Part shown: positions 15,445 to 24,415 of the stretch, piece by piece
Layout of the letters: each line of letters begins with the position of its first letter
Numbering within the stretch: the first letter of the stretch is position 1
Source: Alphaproteobacteria bacterium
GTDB taxonomy: Bacteria > Pseudomonadota > Alphaproteobacteria > Rhizobiales > Xanthobacteraceae
Direction: 5' to 3'
Assembly (NCBI GenBank): GCA_005884765.1
Contig: VAZV01000155.1
Location: 1 to 64,000 of the forward strand
DNA length: 64,000 bases
The notes under the pieces: model-generated
The model's database searches: none
What the model was told of the DNA's origin: nothing
Seen by the model: only the letters and a program-made list of their open reading frames with translations
Position numbers and translations under genes: made by a program

Positions 15445-17688
15445 TCATCCTTCCGCTTCCAGCGTCGCCAGCACTTTCGGCGGCGACATCGGCAGGCTGT
15501 AAAAACGTTTGCCGAGCGCGTTATGGACGGCGTTGGCGACCGCGGCCATGACCGGCACCAGCGGCACCTCGCCGACGCCCTTGACGCCCTGCGGATGCTT
15601 CGGGTTCGGCACCTGGACCATCACGGTGTCGAGCATCGGCAGATCCGAGCACACCGGCATGCGATAATCGAGGAAGCCTGGATTATCGACCTTGCCATCC
15701 CTGTTGTAGATGTACTCTTCGTTGAGCGCCCAGCCGATGCCCTGCGCGACGCCGCCCTGCATCTGGCCCTCGACATAGCCCGGATGCACGGCGCGGCCGA
15801 CGTCCTGCACCGCGGTGTAGCGGATCACGCGCACGATGCCGAGTTCGACATCGACCTCGACGTCGCAGATGTGCGTGCCGAAGCCGCCCTCGGCGCCTTC
15901 GGTGTTGAGCTGCACGCCGGCGCCGATCGGCCCGCCCATCTGCGGGGCTTTTGCGGCGAGCTCCGCCAGGGTCAGCGGTTCGAACTGGCCGGCATTGGGG
16001 CTCGCCGGATGCGCCGCGCCGTTTTCCCATTTCACCGCCTCGGGGTCGATCTCCCAGATCTTGGCGGCGCGCTCGCGCAATGTGGTGATGACCTTCTCGG
16101 TCGACTGCGTCACCACCATCGCGGAGGCAAACAGCACGCGGCTGCCGCCGGTCAGGTTCGAGAAGCCGACGGTCGCGGTATCGCCGATCAGGACCGACAC
16201 CCGCCGGTAGTCGATGCCGAGCAACTCGGCGCAGACGTTGGCGATCGCCGCGCGCGAGCCGCCGATATCAGGATGGCCTGTGGTCACGACGACGTTACCG
16301 TCTTCGGTGATGTTGACCTGGGCTGAGGACTCACCGCCGGCGTTGAACCAGAAGCCGGACGCCACGCCGCGGCCCTGAAGCTTGCCGAGCGGTGCGGCAT
16401 AGTGCGGATGCGCTTTCGCGGCCTCCAGCGTCTCGACGTAGCCGATCCGCGGAAACACCGGACCATGCGCCGCCTTTGTCCCCTGCCTGGCGGCATTCTT
16501 CAATCGCAGCTCCAGCGGATCCATCTTGAGCGCGCTGGCCAGCTCATCCATCACGCACTCGACCGCAAAGGCGCCGATCGGCGCGCCCGGCGCGCGATAG
16601 GCCGCAACCTTGGAGCGGTTGGAGAGCACGTCGTAGCCGACCGAAAGCACGTTCGGGATGTCGTAAGGCGAGAAGCTGCAGCCGACCGCGCCGCGGATCG
16701 GTGAGCCCGGCAGCGCGCCGGCCTGCAGATAAAACGTGCCTTGGGCTGCGACGATGGTGCCGTCTTTTTTGGCGCCGATCTTGACCGTGCTTTTGGAGCC
16801 GGAGGTCGGCCCGGTCGCCCGCATCACCTCCTCGCGTGTCATCACCATCTTCACCGGGCGGCCGGATTTCTTCGCCAGCAAGGTCGCGAGCGGCTCGAGA
16901 TAGACGATGGTCTTGCCGCCAAACCCGCCGCCGATTTCCGCCGGAATGGCGCGGATGTCGCTCTGCGGAATGCCCGTCAGGTACGACGTCATGGCGCGCA
17001 CCATGAACTGGCCCTGGCTCGAGCTCCAGATCGTGGTCTTGTTGTCGGCGGCGACGCTGATCAGGCACGCATGCGGCTCGATGTAGCCCTGATGCACCGG
17101 ACGGGTGGTGAAGGTGCGCTCGATCACCACCTCGGCCTCCTTGAAGCCTTGCGCGATGTCGCCCTTCTTGACTTCCAGCTTGCCGGCGATATTCGACGGC
17201 TTGCCCTCGAACTTGTTGAACTCGTGCAGGATCGGCGCGTCTGCCTTGAGCGCGTCATCGATCTCGATGGCCCACGGCAGCACCTCGTAGTCGACCTCGA
17301 TCAGTTCGCAGGCCTTGGCCGCGATCGCCTCCGTGGTGGCGGCGACTGCCGCGACGGGATGGCCAGGGAATAGCGCCTTCTCGCGCGCCATCACGTTGCG
17401 GCACATCCAGCGCATGTCCTGAATGCCGAGCATGACCGACTTGTCGACCGGGAAATCGACGATGTCCCGCGCGGTGACCACCGCCTTGACCCCCGGTAAC
17501 GCCAGCGCTTTCGAGGTGTCGATCGATTTGATGCGCGCGTGCGGATGCGGGCTGCGCAGGATCTTGCCCCAGATCATGCCGGGCATGGTGGTGTCGGCGG
17601 CAAAGGCCGCGCGCCCGGTGACCTTGTCGACGCCGTCGGGGCGAATGGTGCGCTGGCCGATCCACTTGTTGTTGGTGATGACGTTCAT
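15445..17688 (-). CDS. Molybdenum hydroxylase large subunit (xanthine dehydrogenase family)
   Basis: This is the 747-residue molybdopterin-cytosine-dinucleotide-binding subunit of a three-part hydroxylase. It has an N-terminal 'hammerhead' domain (IRPDGVDKVTGRAAFAADTT), the GGGFGGKTIVYLEPLA cofactor loop, AYRAPGAPIGAFAVECVMDE in the substrate pocket and the catalytic Glu in VKGVGEVPLVPVMAAVANAV. The pocket lacks the Cys-Ser-Phe-Arg loop of CO dehydrogenase, so it is not a true CoxL. It most resembles subunits acting on aromatic or N-heterocyclic compounds or acyl-CoA aromatics; the substrate is unknown. Upstream genes for the iron-sulfur (12 bp) and FAD subunits complete the operon. Confidence 0.9.
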   Translation of the reverse strand: MNVITNNKWIGQRTIRPDGVDKVTGRAAFAADTTMPGMIWGKILRSPHPHARIKSIDTSKALALPGVKAVVTARDIVDFPVDKSVMLGIQDMRWMCRNVMAREKALFPGHPVAAVAATTEAIAAKACELIEVDYEVLPWAIEIDDALKADAPILHEFNKFEGKPSNIAGKLEVKKGDIAQGFKEAEVVIERTFTTRPVHQGYIEPHACLISVAADNKTTIWSSSQGQFMVRAMTSYLTGIPQSDIRAIPAEIGGGFGGKTIVYLEPLATLLAKKSGRPVKMVMTREEVMRATGPTSGSKSTVKIGAKKDGTIVAAQGTFYLQAGALPGSPIRGAVGCSFSPYDIPNVLSVGYDVLSNRSKVAAYRAPGAPIGAFAVECVMDELASALKMDPLELRLKNAARQGTKAAHGPVFPRIGYVETLEAAKAHPHYAAPLGKLQGRGVASGFWFNAGGESSAQVNITEDGNVVVTTGHPDIGGSRAAIANVCAELLGIDYRRVSVLIGDTATVGFSNLTGGSRVLFASAMVVTQSTEKVITTLRERAAKIWEIDPEAVKWENGAAHPASPNAGQFEPLTLAELAAKAPQMGGPIGAGVQLNTEGAEGGFGTHICDVEVDVELGIVRVIRYTAVQDVGRAVHPGYVEGQMQGGVAQGIGWALNEEYIYNRDGKVDNPGFLDYRMPVCSDLPMLDTVMVQVPNPKHPQGVKGVGEVPLVPVMAAVANAVHNALGKRFYSLPMSPPKVLATLEAEG

Positions 17689-17700
17689 TGCCAGGACTCC

Positions 17701-18183
17701 TTAATTCCTTGCTTCCCGCATGTCTTGAGCGGTCTCCAGAACCGCGCGCACGATCTTGTCGTAACCGGTGCATCGGCAGAGATTGCCGGCAAGCCAGAAC
17801 CTCACCTCTTCCTCGCTGGGCTGCGGGTTTTTCTTGAGCAGCGCATCGGAGGCGACCAGCATGCCCGAGGTGCAGATGCCACACTGCAGCGCTGCCATTT
17901 CCAGGAATTTCTGCTGCAGCGGATGCAGCTTCTCGCCATGGGCCATGCCTTCGATGGTTCTGATCTCGTGACCTTGCGCTTCGGCTGACAGCATCAGGCA
18001 GGAACAGACCAAGCGATCGTCCAGCAGGATGCTGCAGGCGCCGCAATCGCCGGAGGCGCAGCCTTCCTTCGATCCGGTTAGACCAAGCGGCCCGCGCAGC
18101 GCGTCGAGCATGGTATCGTTCGGCTCGCACAAAAACTCCATCGGCTCGCCGTTGATGGTGGTGGAAACGTGTAGCTTGGCCAT
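17701..18183 (-). CDS. Molybdenum hydroxylase iron-sulfur subunit
   Basis: This 160-residue protein has two [2Fe-2S] sites. The plant-type site uses the cysteines in SKEGCASGDCGACSILLDDR with the following LVCSC. The second uses ALQCGICTSGML and GNLCRCTGYDKIV. It passes electrons from the Mo subunit to the FAD subunit. The start at 18183 (MAKLHVSTTINGEPM) lies six bases after the FAD-subunit stop, so translation is coupled. The longer frame to 18435 is a shadow of the FAD gene. Confidence 0.95.
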   Translation of the reverse strand: MAKLHVSTTINGEPMEFLCEPNDTMLDALRGPLGLTGSKEGCASGDCGACSILLDDRLVCSCLMLSAEAQGHEIRTIEGMAHGEKLHPLQQKFLEMAALQCGICTSGMLVASDALLKKNPQPSEEEVRFWLAGNLCRCTGYDKIVRAVLETAQDMREARN

Positions 18184-18188
18184 GGTCT

Positions 18189-19058
18189 TCAATTTCCTCC
18201 GGCGCGTTGGGCGGCGATCGCGGCCGTGCGCTTCAACAGCACGCCGGCAATCTTGGTGCGGTAAGCGATGGTGCCGCGCTTGTCGTCGATCGGGCGGCAG
18301 GCCGCGGAGCAGGCGCTCGCCGCAGCACTGAGCGCCGCATCGTCGAGCTTGCTGCCAACAAGCGCTTTCGCGGCCGCCTCGACCAGGAGCACGGTCGGCG
18401 CCACCGCGCCAAGCCCGACCCTTGCCGTCGTGCACACCCCGCCTTTAAGCGTGAGGCTGACGCCGCAGCCGACCACGGCGATGTCCATTTCGGTGCGCGG
18501 GATCATACGCAGGTACGCATCGCCCGAGCCGGGCGGCCGCGGCGGCAGCGTGAAGCTGACAAGGATCTCGCCGGGCTTGAGGTGGGTGCGGCCGGGACCG
18601 GCCGGCACGGCTTCGACCGGCATCTCGCGGCGCCCGTTCGGCCCGGCCACCGTGACGATGGCGCCGGCCGCAATCATGGCGGGCACGCTGTCGGCGGCCG
18701 GCGAGCTATTGCAGAGATTGCCGCCCGCAGACGCTCGCCCCTGCACCTGGGTCGAACCGATCAGGTTGACGGCCTCCAGCACGCCGGGCCAGACTTTGCC
18801 GAAGCGCGGGTGCTCGGCCAGCACCGCGCCGGGGACGGCGGCGCCAACCCGAAAGCCGCCGTCGGCGGTTTCCTCGATGGCGGTCATTTCAGATATTTTC
18901 TTGATGTCGACGATCAGGCCCGGCCGTACGCTGCCGGCGCGCATTTGCACCAAAAGATCAGTGCCGCCGGCCAGGATGCGCGCGGCACTGCCCGCGGCGG
19001 CAAAGGCTGATACGGCCTCATCGAGCGTGGACGGGCTTAAATATCGAATATCGGTCAT
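18189..19058 (-). CDS. Molybdenum hydroxylase FAD-binding subunit
   Basis: This 289-residue protein belongs to the CoxM/HcrB-like FAD domain family: ARILAGGTDLLVQMRAG contains the FAD-pyrophosphate loop, and IGSTQVQGRASAGGNLCNSS is the second flavin-binding motif. The C-terminus has the CO-dehydrogenase-flavoprotein-like domain. It is the first gene of the leftward operon (FAD - FeS - Mo), with its promoter in the 291-bp gap it shares with the divergent lytic transglycosylase gene. Confidence 0.93.
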   Translation of the reverse strand: MTDIRYLSPSTLDEAVSAFAAAGSAARILAGGTDLLVQMRAGSVRPGLIVDIKKISEMTAIEETADGGFRVGAAVPGAVLAEHPRFGKVWPGVLEAVNLIGSTQVQGRASAGGNLCNSSPAADSVPAMIAAGAIVTVAGPNGRREMPVEAVPAGPGRTHLKPGEILVSFTLPPRPPGSGDAYLRMIPRTEMDIAVVGCGVSLTLKGGVCTTARVGLGAVAPTVLLVEAAAKALVGSKLDDAALSAAASACSAACRPIDDKRGTIAYRTKIAGVLLKRTAAIAAQRAGGN

Positions 19059-19349
19059 GTGGTTTTCCGCCGTTTCCCTTTTGTGCTCGCACGTCCGCTG
19101 GTTGTCGGCTCACTTTTTTGCGTAAGGGGCGGGCGAGAGAGGGCAGACTACACGGCTCGGGCCGATTGGAACAGCCTTCGAGCCCGGTGCCAGCGGCAGG
19201 CTCCCATGCATGTAGCGCGCTTGCGTCGTGTACTGGCTGTTGGCGGCAAAAAACGGCACGGCTTTTCGGGATGGGTGGGCTTGACCCGGCCATCCCCGTC
19301 TTTGAATGATGCCAGGATATGCCCCAATTTTTGTCGCAACGGTAACTTC

Positions 19350-20681
19350 ATGAATCGTGCTTCGACGATCGTCTTTGGCGCCACCTTGTTCGCACTTTGG
19401 TGCGGACCACAGCCGGCGGCGGCGCAACTAGTTCCAGCGCCAGCTAGACCAACCGCAGCGCCAGCTAGACCACCCGCGGCCCCCTCGCCGCGCGCCGCCT
19501 CCTGTCATAATGGCGCCAACTTCGATCGCTTCCTCGCCGATCTCAAAGGGCAGGCCGCTGCCGCCGGCGTCTCGCAACGCGCGCTCGCCGAGGCGGCGCC
19601 CTACCTCGTCTACGACCAGGGCATCGTCAACCGCGATCGCGGCCAGCGCGTGTTCGGCCAGATCTTTACCGAATTCGCCGGCCGCATGGCCGCGACCTAT
19701 CGGATGCAGCAGGGACAGGCCCGCATCAAGACCTATGCCGCGGCCTTTGCGCGCGCCGAGAAGGAATATGGCGTGCCGCCCGCGGTGATCGCCGCGTTCT
19801 GGGGATTGGAGAGCGACTTCGGCGCCAATATGGGCACCCTGCCGACGCTGCGCTCGCTGGTATCGCTGGCCTATGATTGCCGCCGCTCAGAGATGTTTGC
19901 GAACGAAACCATCGCCGCGCTGAAGATCATCGACCGCGGCGATCTCTCGCCCGATGAAATGATCGGCTCGTGGGCCGGCGAGCTCGGCCAGACGCAATTT
20001 CTGCCGACGCATTATTTCAATTACGCCGTCGATTACGACGGCGACGGCCGCCGCAACCTCTTGAGCAGCCCGCCCGATGTGATCGGCTCGACCGCGAACT
20101 ATATCGCCAACGGGTTGAAATGGCGGCGCGGCGAGCCGTGGCTGGAAGAAGTGCGGGTGCCGCAAACTCTTCCCTGGGATCAGGCCGACCTCACCATTCA
20201 ACTGCCGCGCTCGAAATGGGTGCAGTTCGGCGTCAGCTATCCGGACGGCCGCGCGCTGCCAAATGACGATCTGCCGGCATCGCTGCTGCTGCCCATGGGC
20301 CGCATGGGGCCGGCGTTTTTGGCCTACCCCAATTTCGCCGCCTACACCGAATGGAATAACTCGCTGATCTATTCGACCACCGCCGGTTATCTCGCGAGCC
20401 GCATCGCAGGCGCCGCGTCGATGCATCGCCCGGCGGCGGCGGTCGCGCAACTGCCGTTCGCCCAAATCAAGGAATTGCAGCAGCAGCTGGTGCGCGCCGG
20501 CTTCGCGGTCGGCAAGGTCGACGGCGTGCTCGGCCAGCAGAGCCGCAGCGCGGTCAAGGCGATGCAGATCAAATACGGCCTGCCGGCCGATTCCTGGCCG
20601 ACGTCGGAGCTGTTGGCGCGGATGCGCGGCCCTCGTGCCCAACCCCAGCCCGAGGCGGCATTGCCCGCAGCCGCCCGCTAG
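19350..20681 (+). CDS. Lytic murein transglycosylase (MltB family) with peptidoglycan-binding domain
   Basis: This 443-residue protein has a signal peptide (MNRASTIVFGATLFALWCGP through AAA), a Pro/Ala linker with a repeated PARPTAAPARPPAAP pattern, then the MltB/SLT domain with the catalytic Glu in FWGLESDFGANMG and the GELGQTQFLPTHYFNYAVDY segment. A C-terminal PG_binding_1 domain (KELQQQLVRAGFAVGKVDGV and SRSAVKAMQIKYGLP) follows. It cleaves murein glycan strands in the periplasm. The start at 19350 fits the signal peptide; the upstream frame to 19059 lies in the divergent promoter region. Confidence 0.93.
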   Translation: MNRASTIVFGATLFALWCGPQPAAAQLVPAPARPTAAPARPPAAPSPRAASCHNGANFDRFLADLKGQAAAAGVSQRALAEAAPYLVYDQGIVNRDRGQRVFGQIFTEFAGRMAATYRMQQGQARIKTYAAAFARAEKEYGVPPAVIAAFWGLESDFGANMGTLPTLRSLVSLAYDCRRSEMFANETIAALKIIDRGDLSPDEMIGSWAGELGQTQFLPTHYFNYAVDYDGDGRRNLLSSPPDVIGSTANYIANGLKWRRGEPWLEEVRVPQTLPWDQADLTIQLPRSKWVQFGVSYPDGRALPNDDLPASLLLPMGRMGPAFLAYPNFAAYTEWNNSLIYSTTAGYLASRIAGAASMHRPAAAVAQLPFAQIKELQQQLVRAGFAVGKVDGVLGQQSRSAVKAMQIKYGLPADSWPTSELLARMRGPRAQPQPEAALPAAAR

Positions 20682-20751
20682 AGGTGGTTTTTTCCCGGCG
20701 CGGCACTATCTGAGTTGCACTTCACCGTCCCCGCCATGAAAAGAGCATCAC

Positions 20752-21255
20752 ATGTCCTTTTACGACGCTACCGTTCCCGTTTTCATCCGGACGCTCGGCG
20801 CGCTTTCAGGCTTGCTCACCAAAGCCGAGGCCCATTGCAAGGCCAGGAATATCGCGCCCGAGGTGCTGCTCGGCGCGCGGCTCTATCCGGATATGCTGCC
20901 GCTGACGAAGCAGATTCAGCTCGCCTGCGATTTCGCGACCAAGGGCTGCGCCCGCCTCACCCATGGCGAAGTGCCGTCCACACCCGACACCGAAAAGACT
21001 TTCGGCGACTTGAAGCAGCGGATCGCTGGCGCCATCGACTATGTGAAGACGTTCAAGTCGACGCAGTTCGAAGGCGCCGACGCCAAGGAGGTCACCTTCC
21101 CGGTTGGCCCGAACAATTCCTTGACGCTGAAGGGCCAGGAATTCGTCAATCGTTTCGCCTTTCCGAATTTTTATTTCCATGCCGCGACCACGCATGGAAT
21201 TTTGCGCCACAACGGCGTCGAAATCGGCAAGCGTGATTTTCTCGGGGTGGCTTAG
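20752..21255 (+). CDS. DUF1993 family protein
   Basis: The protein is 167 residues, cytosolic and without a signal peptide. It begins MSFYDATVPVFIRTLGALSG and contains LLGARLYPDMLPLTKQIQLA and NFYFHAATTHGILRHNGVEI, matching the four-helix DinB-like DUF1993 family. A conserved His near the C-terminus (FHAATTH) sits where DinB-fold proteins bind metal. The biochemical role is unknown. It stands alone between the transglycosylase and the flavin oxidoreductase. Confidence 0.85.
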   Translation: MSFYDATVPVFIRTLGALSGLLTKAEAHCKARNIAPEVLLGARLYPDMLPLTKQIQLACDFATKGCARLTHGEVPSTPDTEKTFGDLKQRIAGAIDYVKTFKSTQFEGADAKEVTFPVGPNNSLTLKGQEFVNRFAFPNFYFHAATTHGILRHNGVEIGKRDFLGVA

Positions 21256-21380
21256 TCGCTCAGGCTTCCGGGTGGCCTGCGCGCAGGTCACCCGCGAAAT
21301 CCGAATGGCTCGCGGCATTGCAGAGTTCGCGGCGATGCACAAATCTCTTGCATGCGTCATCATCTCCCGAAAGCAACGAC

Positions 21381-22484
21381 ATGAGCCAGCCGACCAAACT
21401 CTTCGAGCCCTTCAAGCTCGGCCCAATCACGCTGCCTAACCGCTTCGTGATGGCGCCGCTGACGCGCAACCGCGCCATTCCGCCCGGCATGGTGCCGAGC
21501 CCGCTGGCAACACAATATTACGGGCAGCGCGCTTCTGCCGGCCTGCTGGTCACCGAGGCCAGTCAAGTCTCGCAGCAGGGCCAGGGCTATCAGGACACGC
21601 CCGGCATCTATTCCAAAGAACAAGTGGCAGGCTGGCGCAAAGTAACCGACCGCGTGCACGAGCGCGGCGGGCGTATCTTCATCCAGATCTGGCATGTCGG
21701 ACGCATCTCGCACACCTCGCTGCAGCCGCGCGGCGGCGCGCCGGTCGCGCCGTCAGCGATCCGCGCCAAGGGCAAGACCTTCGTCAACGGCACCTTTACC
21801 GATATCTCCGAGCCGCGCGCGCTCGAGCTTGCAGAAATTCCAGGGATCATCGAAGACTTCAAGCGCGGCACCGCGAATGCGTTGGCCGCCGGATTTGACG
21901 GCGTCGAAATCCATGGCGCCAATGGCTATCTGCTCGATCAGTTCGCCAAGGACGGTACCAACAAACGCACCGATGCCTATGGCGGGGGTATAGAGAACCG
22001 CGCCAGGCTGGTGCTTGAGGTCGCCAACGTCGTGGCCGCCGAGGCCGGCGCGGATCGAACCGGCATCCGCATCTCGCCGGTGACGCCGGCCAATGATGTC
22101 TCCGACTCCAATCCGCAGCCGCTGTTCGACTACATTGTCGACCATCTGAGCGCGCTGAAGCTCGCCTACATCCACGTCATCGAGGGCGCGACCGGCGGAC
22201 CGCGCGACATCGCGCCGTTCGATTACGGCTCTTTGCGCAGGCGCTTCAAGGGCGCCTACGTCGCCAACAATGGCTACGACTTCGAGCTCGCGACCAAGGT
22301 GCTCGCGGCGGACGCGGCCGATTTGATCGCGTTCGGCAAACCGTTCATCTCGAACCCCGACCTGGTCGAGCGTTTGAGGCGGGGCGCGCCGCTCAACGAG
22401 TGGGACAAGGCGACCTTCTATGGCGGCGGCGCCAAGGGCTACACGGATTATCCGACGCTGGAGGCCGCCGAGGCGGCGCAGTAA
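21381..22484 (+). CDS. Old Yellow Enzyme family alkene reductase (NemA-like)
   Basis: This FMN-dependent TIM-barrel oxidoreductase of 367 residues reduces activated C=C bonds or nitro compounds using NAD(P)H. Features are FKLGPITLPNRFVMAPLTRN at the N-terminus, QIWHVGRISHTSLQP, DGVEIHGANGYLLDQF with the substrate-binding His-Asn pair, and FGKPFISNPDLVERLRRGAP at the end. ATG 21381 follows the weak site AAGCAACGAC; the frame extends to 21318 without support. A dispersed repeat follows immediately. Confidence 0.92.
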   Translation: MSQPTKLFEPFKLGPITLPNRFVMAPLTRNRAIPPGMVPSPLATQYYGQRASAGLLVTEASQVSQQGQGYQDTPGIYSKEQVAGWRKVTDRVHERGGRIFIQIWHVGRISHTSLQPRGGAPVAPSAIRAKGKTFVNGTFTDISEPRALELAEIPGIIEDFKRGTANALAAGFDGVEIHGANGYLLDQFAKDGTNKRTDAYGGGIENRARLVLEVANVVAAEAGADRTGIRISPVTPANDVSDSNPQPLFDYIVDHLSALKLAYIHVIEGATGGPRDIAPFDYGSLRRRFKGAYVANNGYDFELATKVLAADAADLIAFGKPFISNPDLVERLRRGAPLNEWDKATFYGGGAKGYTDYPTLEAAEAAQ

Positions 22485-22491
22485 GCGTCTA

Positions 22492-22594
22492 GTCATGCCC
22501 CGCGAATGCGGGGCATCCAGTAAACACAGCCGTCGGAATCCGAAATCGAATGGCGCAGCGTACTGGATCGTCCGGTCAAGCCGGACGATGACAG
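22492..22594. repeat. Dispersed palindromic repeat (family B, copy 1)
   Basis: GTCATGCCCCGCGAATGCGG at the left and GTACTGGATCGTCCGGTCAA through GCCGGACGATGACAG at the right show inverted edges, with local hairpins at each end. It is nearly identical at both edges to 24312-24415; the middles differ. Confidence 0.85.
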
Positions 22595-22624
22595 CTCCTT
22601 GCGGCCCCGCGCCTTTAATCTAAT

Positions 22625-23446
22625 GTGTCCGACATGAGCCAGCACCGCGCCGAGGACACCGTTCGCCGCGCCACCGCCGCCTTCAATTCCGGCCAGCGTG
22701 AGCAGGCGCGCCGGCTGTGTGAAGAAGGCTTAGGCCGCGAGCCCTTTGAGCCCATGCTCAATCATCTGATGGCCGCGGTGCTGTTCTCTCAAGGTGAAAC
22801 TCGACCAGCCCGCAGCCACATCGAGACCAGCCTTGAAAAACGGCCCGGCAATGCCGCGGCACATCTGCTCGCCGCGGGCATCGCGCGTGCCGCCAGGGAT
22901 TTTGACGGCGCACTGGTGCATCTCGACCAGGCGATCGCGATCGCGCCGCAACGGGAGGCATTTCTCGAAAAGGCGCGAACGCTCGACCAGGCAGGCCTTC
23001 GATCGCTGGCGCGCGCGGCATGGCAAGCCGTTCTGGACGTCATCCCGCAAAGCACGGAGGCCGCGGCACGGCTTGGGCGCTTGGCGTGGGAAGACGGCGA
23101 CTACGCGGCCGCCGCGATCTTGCTGGAACGCGCAACAGCGAGTGAGGCTCCGGCACAGGTCTGGTTCGATCTCGGTCTGGTCGGTCAGGATTTGCGCGAC
23201 TATCACGGCGCCGCCACCGCCTACCGCAAGGCGATCGAACTAAAACCTGATTATGCCGAAGCCGCGCTCAATCTCGGTATCGTGCTTCAGGAATTAGGCG
23301 ATCTCAAGAGCGCGATGCGCGCCTACGCGCAAGCCTATCGCCTGCGGCCGCAAATGTTCGGCTCGATCGCCATGGCGCTAACGTCGGCGCCGCACGGCCG
23401 GCTGTGGTTAGACGAAGCTGAGCTGCGCCGCTCACTCGGCGGTTAA
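22625..23446 (+). CDS. TPR-repeat protein
   Basis: This 273-residue helical protein has several tetratricopeptide repeats. The clearest is near residues 180-240 (WFDLGLVGQDLRDYHGAATA, YRKAIELKPDYAEAALNLGI and VLQELGDLKSAMRAYAQAYR), with degenerate ones earlier. No signal peptide. TPR proteins are interaction scaffolds and the partner is unknown. It may start at 22625 or at the in-frame ATG at 22634. Its last 15 bases overlap the 3' end of the convergent gene at 23432, so the two transcripts are antisense to each other there. Confidence 0.82.
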   Translation: MSDMSQHRAEDTVRRATAAFNSGQREQARRLCEEGLGREPFEPMLNHLMAAVLFSQGETRPARSHIETSLEKRPGNAAAHLLAAGIARAARDFDGALVHLDQAIAIAPQREAFLEKARTLDQAGLRSLARAAWQAVLDVIPQSTEAAARLGRLAWEDGDYAAAAILLERATASEAPAQVWFDLGLVGQDLRDYHGAATAYRKAIELKPDYAEAALNLGIVLQELGDLKSAMRAYAQAYRLRPQMFGSIAMALTSAPHGRLWLDEAELRRSLGG

Positions 23447-24148
23447 CCGTCCCCTTCGGGCGCGGAAATGTTTGCGATAGACGTTTGGCGCGGCCAGCAC
23501 TTCGGTGACGGTTTTCGAATAGGCGGATCTGTGCGCCTCGTCAAAGCTTTCGAATTCAAGCGATAGCGCTGCGCGCGGAACCGCAAAGCACTGCGCCACC
23601 GGCGTGCCCTTTGGCAGCACGCCGGTGAAATCAGGCTCGAGCCAGATCGCCGGAAAGTTGATGCCGCCGTCGTGAAAGCGATCGGCATCAACCAGGCCCG
23701 AGATCAGCCGAAACGGCAGCTCGTCGCGATTGATGGGATGCGTGACGAACAACGACCAGCCGGGCTCAAGCTCGATGGTCCAGAAACTGTTGAATTTGAG
23801 CGCGGCCCGGCCGTCCCTCGCGAACGGCGCATCGGCGAACTGCGCGGCGACGTGAAAGCTTAAGGGCGCGCGCGGATGTCCCGATGTCGCCGGCTCCGGA
23901 ATCCTCCAGTCCCACGAAAACGCGCCGCGATCCACCGTGACGTCGCACGGCAGCAGGATCATAACGCCATAGGCCATCGCGTCGACGAAGGGCGGGCATT
24001 GCTTCACGGTGCGGATGTCCCGTCCGTGGATTTCCGACCGCGCCTTCGCCGGCATGGCGCGCAGCCAATTGGGAAGCGCGCTTCGCGCCAGCACCGGCCG
24101 CGGCAAATGATCCGACAACGCCGGATCGCAACGGAAGATCATGCGCAT
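23432..24148 (-). CDS. Conserved hypothetical protein (possibly DUF6065-like)
   Basis: The protein is 238 residues, without signal peptide or membrane segment. Recognisable stretches include PFVDAMAYGVMILLPCDVTV, FNSFWTIELEPGWSLFVTHP and FPAIWLEPDFTGVLPKGTPV. The pattern (a 'gagging' beta-sandwich-like protein with Trp-rich strands) resembles the uncharacterised DUF6065 family in my memory; this is uncertain. The start at 24148 (MRMIFRCDPAL) is chosen over 24265, since the extra codons read the dispersed repeat at 24190-24270. It ends by overlapping the TPR gene. Confidence 0.65.
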   Translation of the reverse strand: MRMIFRCDPALSDHLPRPVLARSALPNWLRAMPAKARSEIHGRDIRTVKQCPPFVDAMAYGVMILLPCDVTVDRGAFSWDWRIPEPATSGHPRAPLSFHVAAQFADAPFARDGRAALKFNSFWTIELEPGWSLFVTHPINRDELPFRLISGLVDADRFHDGGINFPAIWLEPDFTGVLPKGTPVAQCFAVPRAALSLEFESFDEAHRSAYSKTVTEVLAAPNVYRKHFRARRGRLTAE

Positions 24149-24189
24149 GGGTGGACTCCTTAAGCGGCAGGCACCGCGCTGATGATAGC

Positions 24190-24270
24190 CATCATTGCGA
24201 GCGAAGCGAAGCAATCCAGTGCCAGGCAAACAGTCTGGATTGCTTCGGCGTTTCACTCCTCGCAATGACG
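24190..24270. repeat. Dispersed palindromic repeat (family A, copy 2)
   Basis: CATCATTGCGAGCGAAGCGA ... AAGCAATCCAG is mirrored by CTGGATTGCTTCGG ... CTCCTCGCAATGACG. It is placed directly before the glp terminator. Confidence 0.85.
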
Positions 24271-24273
24271 GCG

Positions 24274-24300
24274 AAAAAAAGGCCGGGATCGCTCCCGGCC
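24274..24300 (-). terminator. Intrinsic terminator of the glp operon
   Basis: GGCCGGGA-tcgc-TCCCGGCC forms a perfect 8-bp stem, followed on the minus strand by seven T residues (24280 down to 24274). It lies 116 bp after glpV, with repeat B2 in between. Confidence 0.9.
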
Positions 24301-24311
24301 TTCTGCTTTCC

Positions 24312-24415
24312 CGTCATGCCCCGCGAAAGCTGGGCATCCAGTAATCGCCGGCGTCGGCGATGCTCTCGAAGAGCCGCAGCGTACTGGATCGTCCGGTCAA
24401 GCCGGACGATGACAG
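24312..24415. repeat. Dispersed palindromic repeat (family B, copy 2)
   Basis: It shares the edges of 22492-22594: CGTCATGCCCCGCGAA on the left and the CGTACTGGATCGTCCGGTCA / AGCCGGACGATGACAG block on the right. It ends right against the glpV stop codon, inside the operon's 3' untranslated region. Confidence 0.85.

Noticed and set aside
15445..17688. Aerobic CO dehydrogenase (coxL)
   Set aside because: The active-site loop AYRAPGAP lacks the Cys-Ser-Phe-Arg of true CO dehydrogenases.
20682..20751. Terminator after the lytic transglycosylase (TTTTTT run)
   Set aside because: A T-run is present but no stable stem precedes it.
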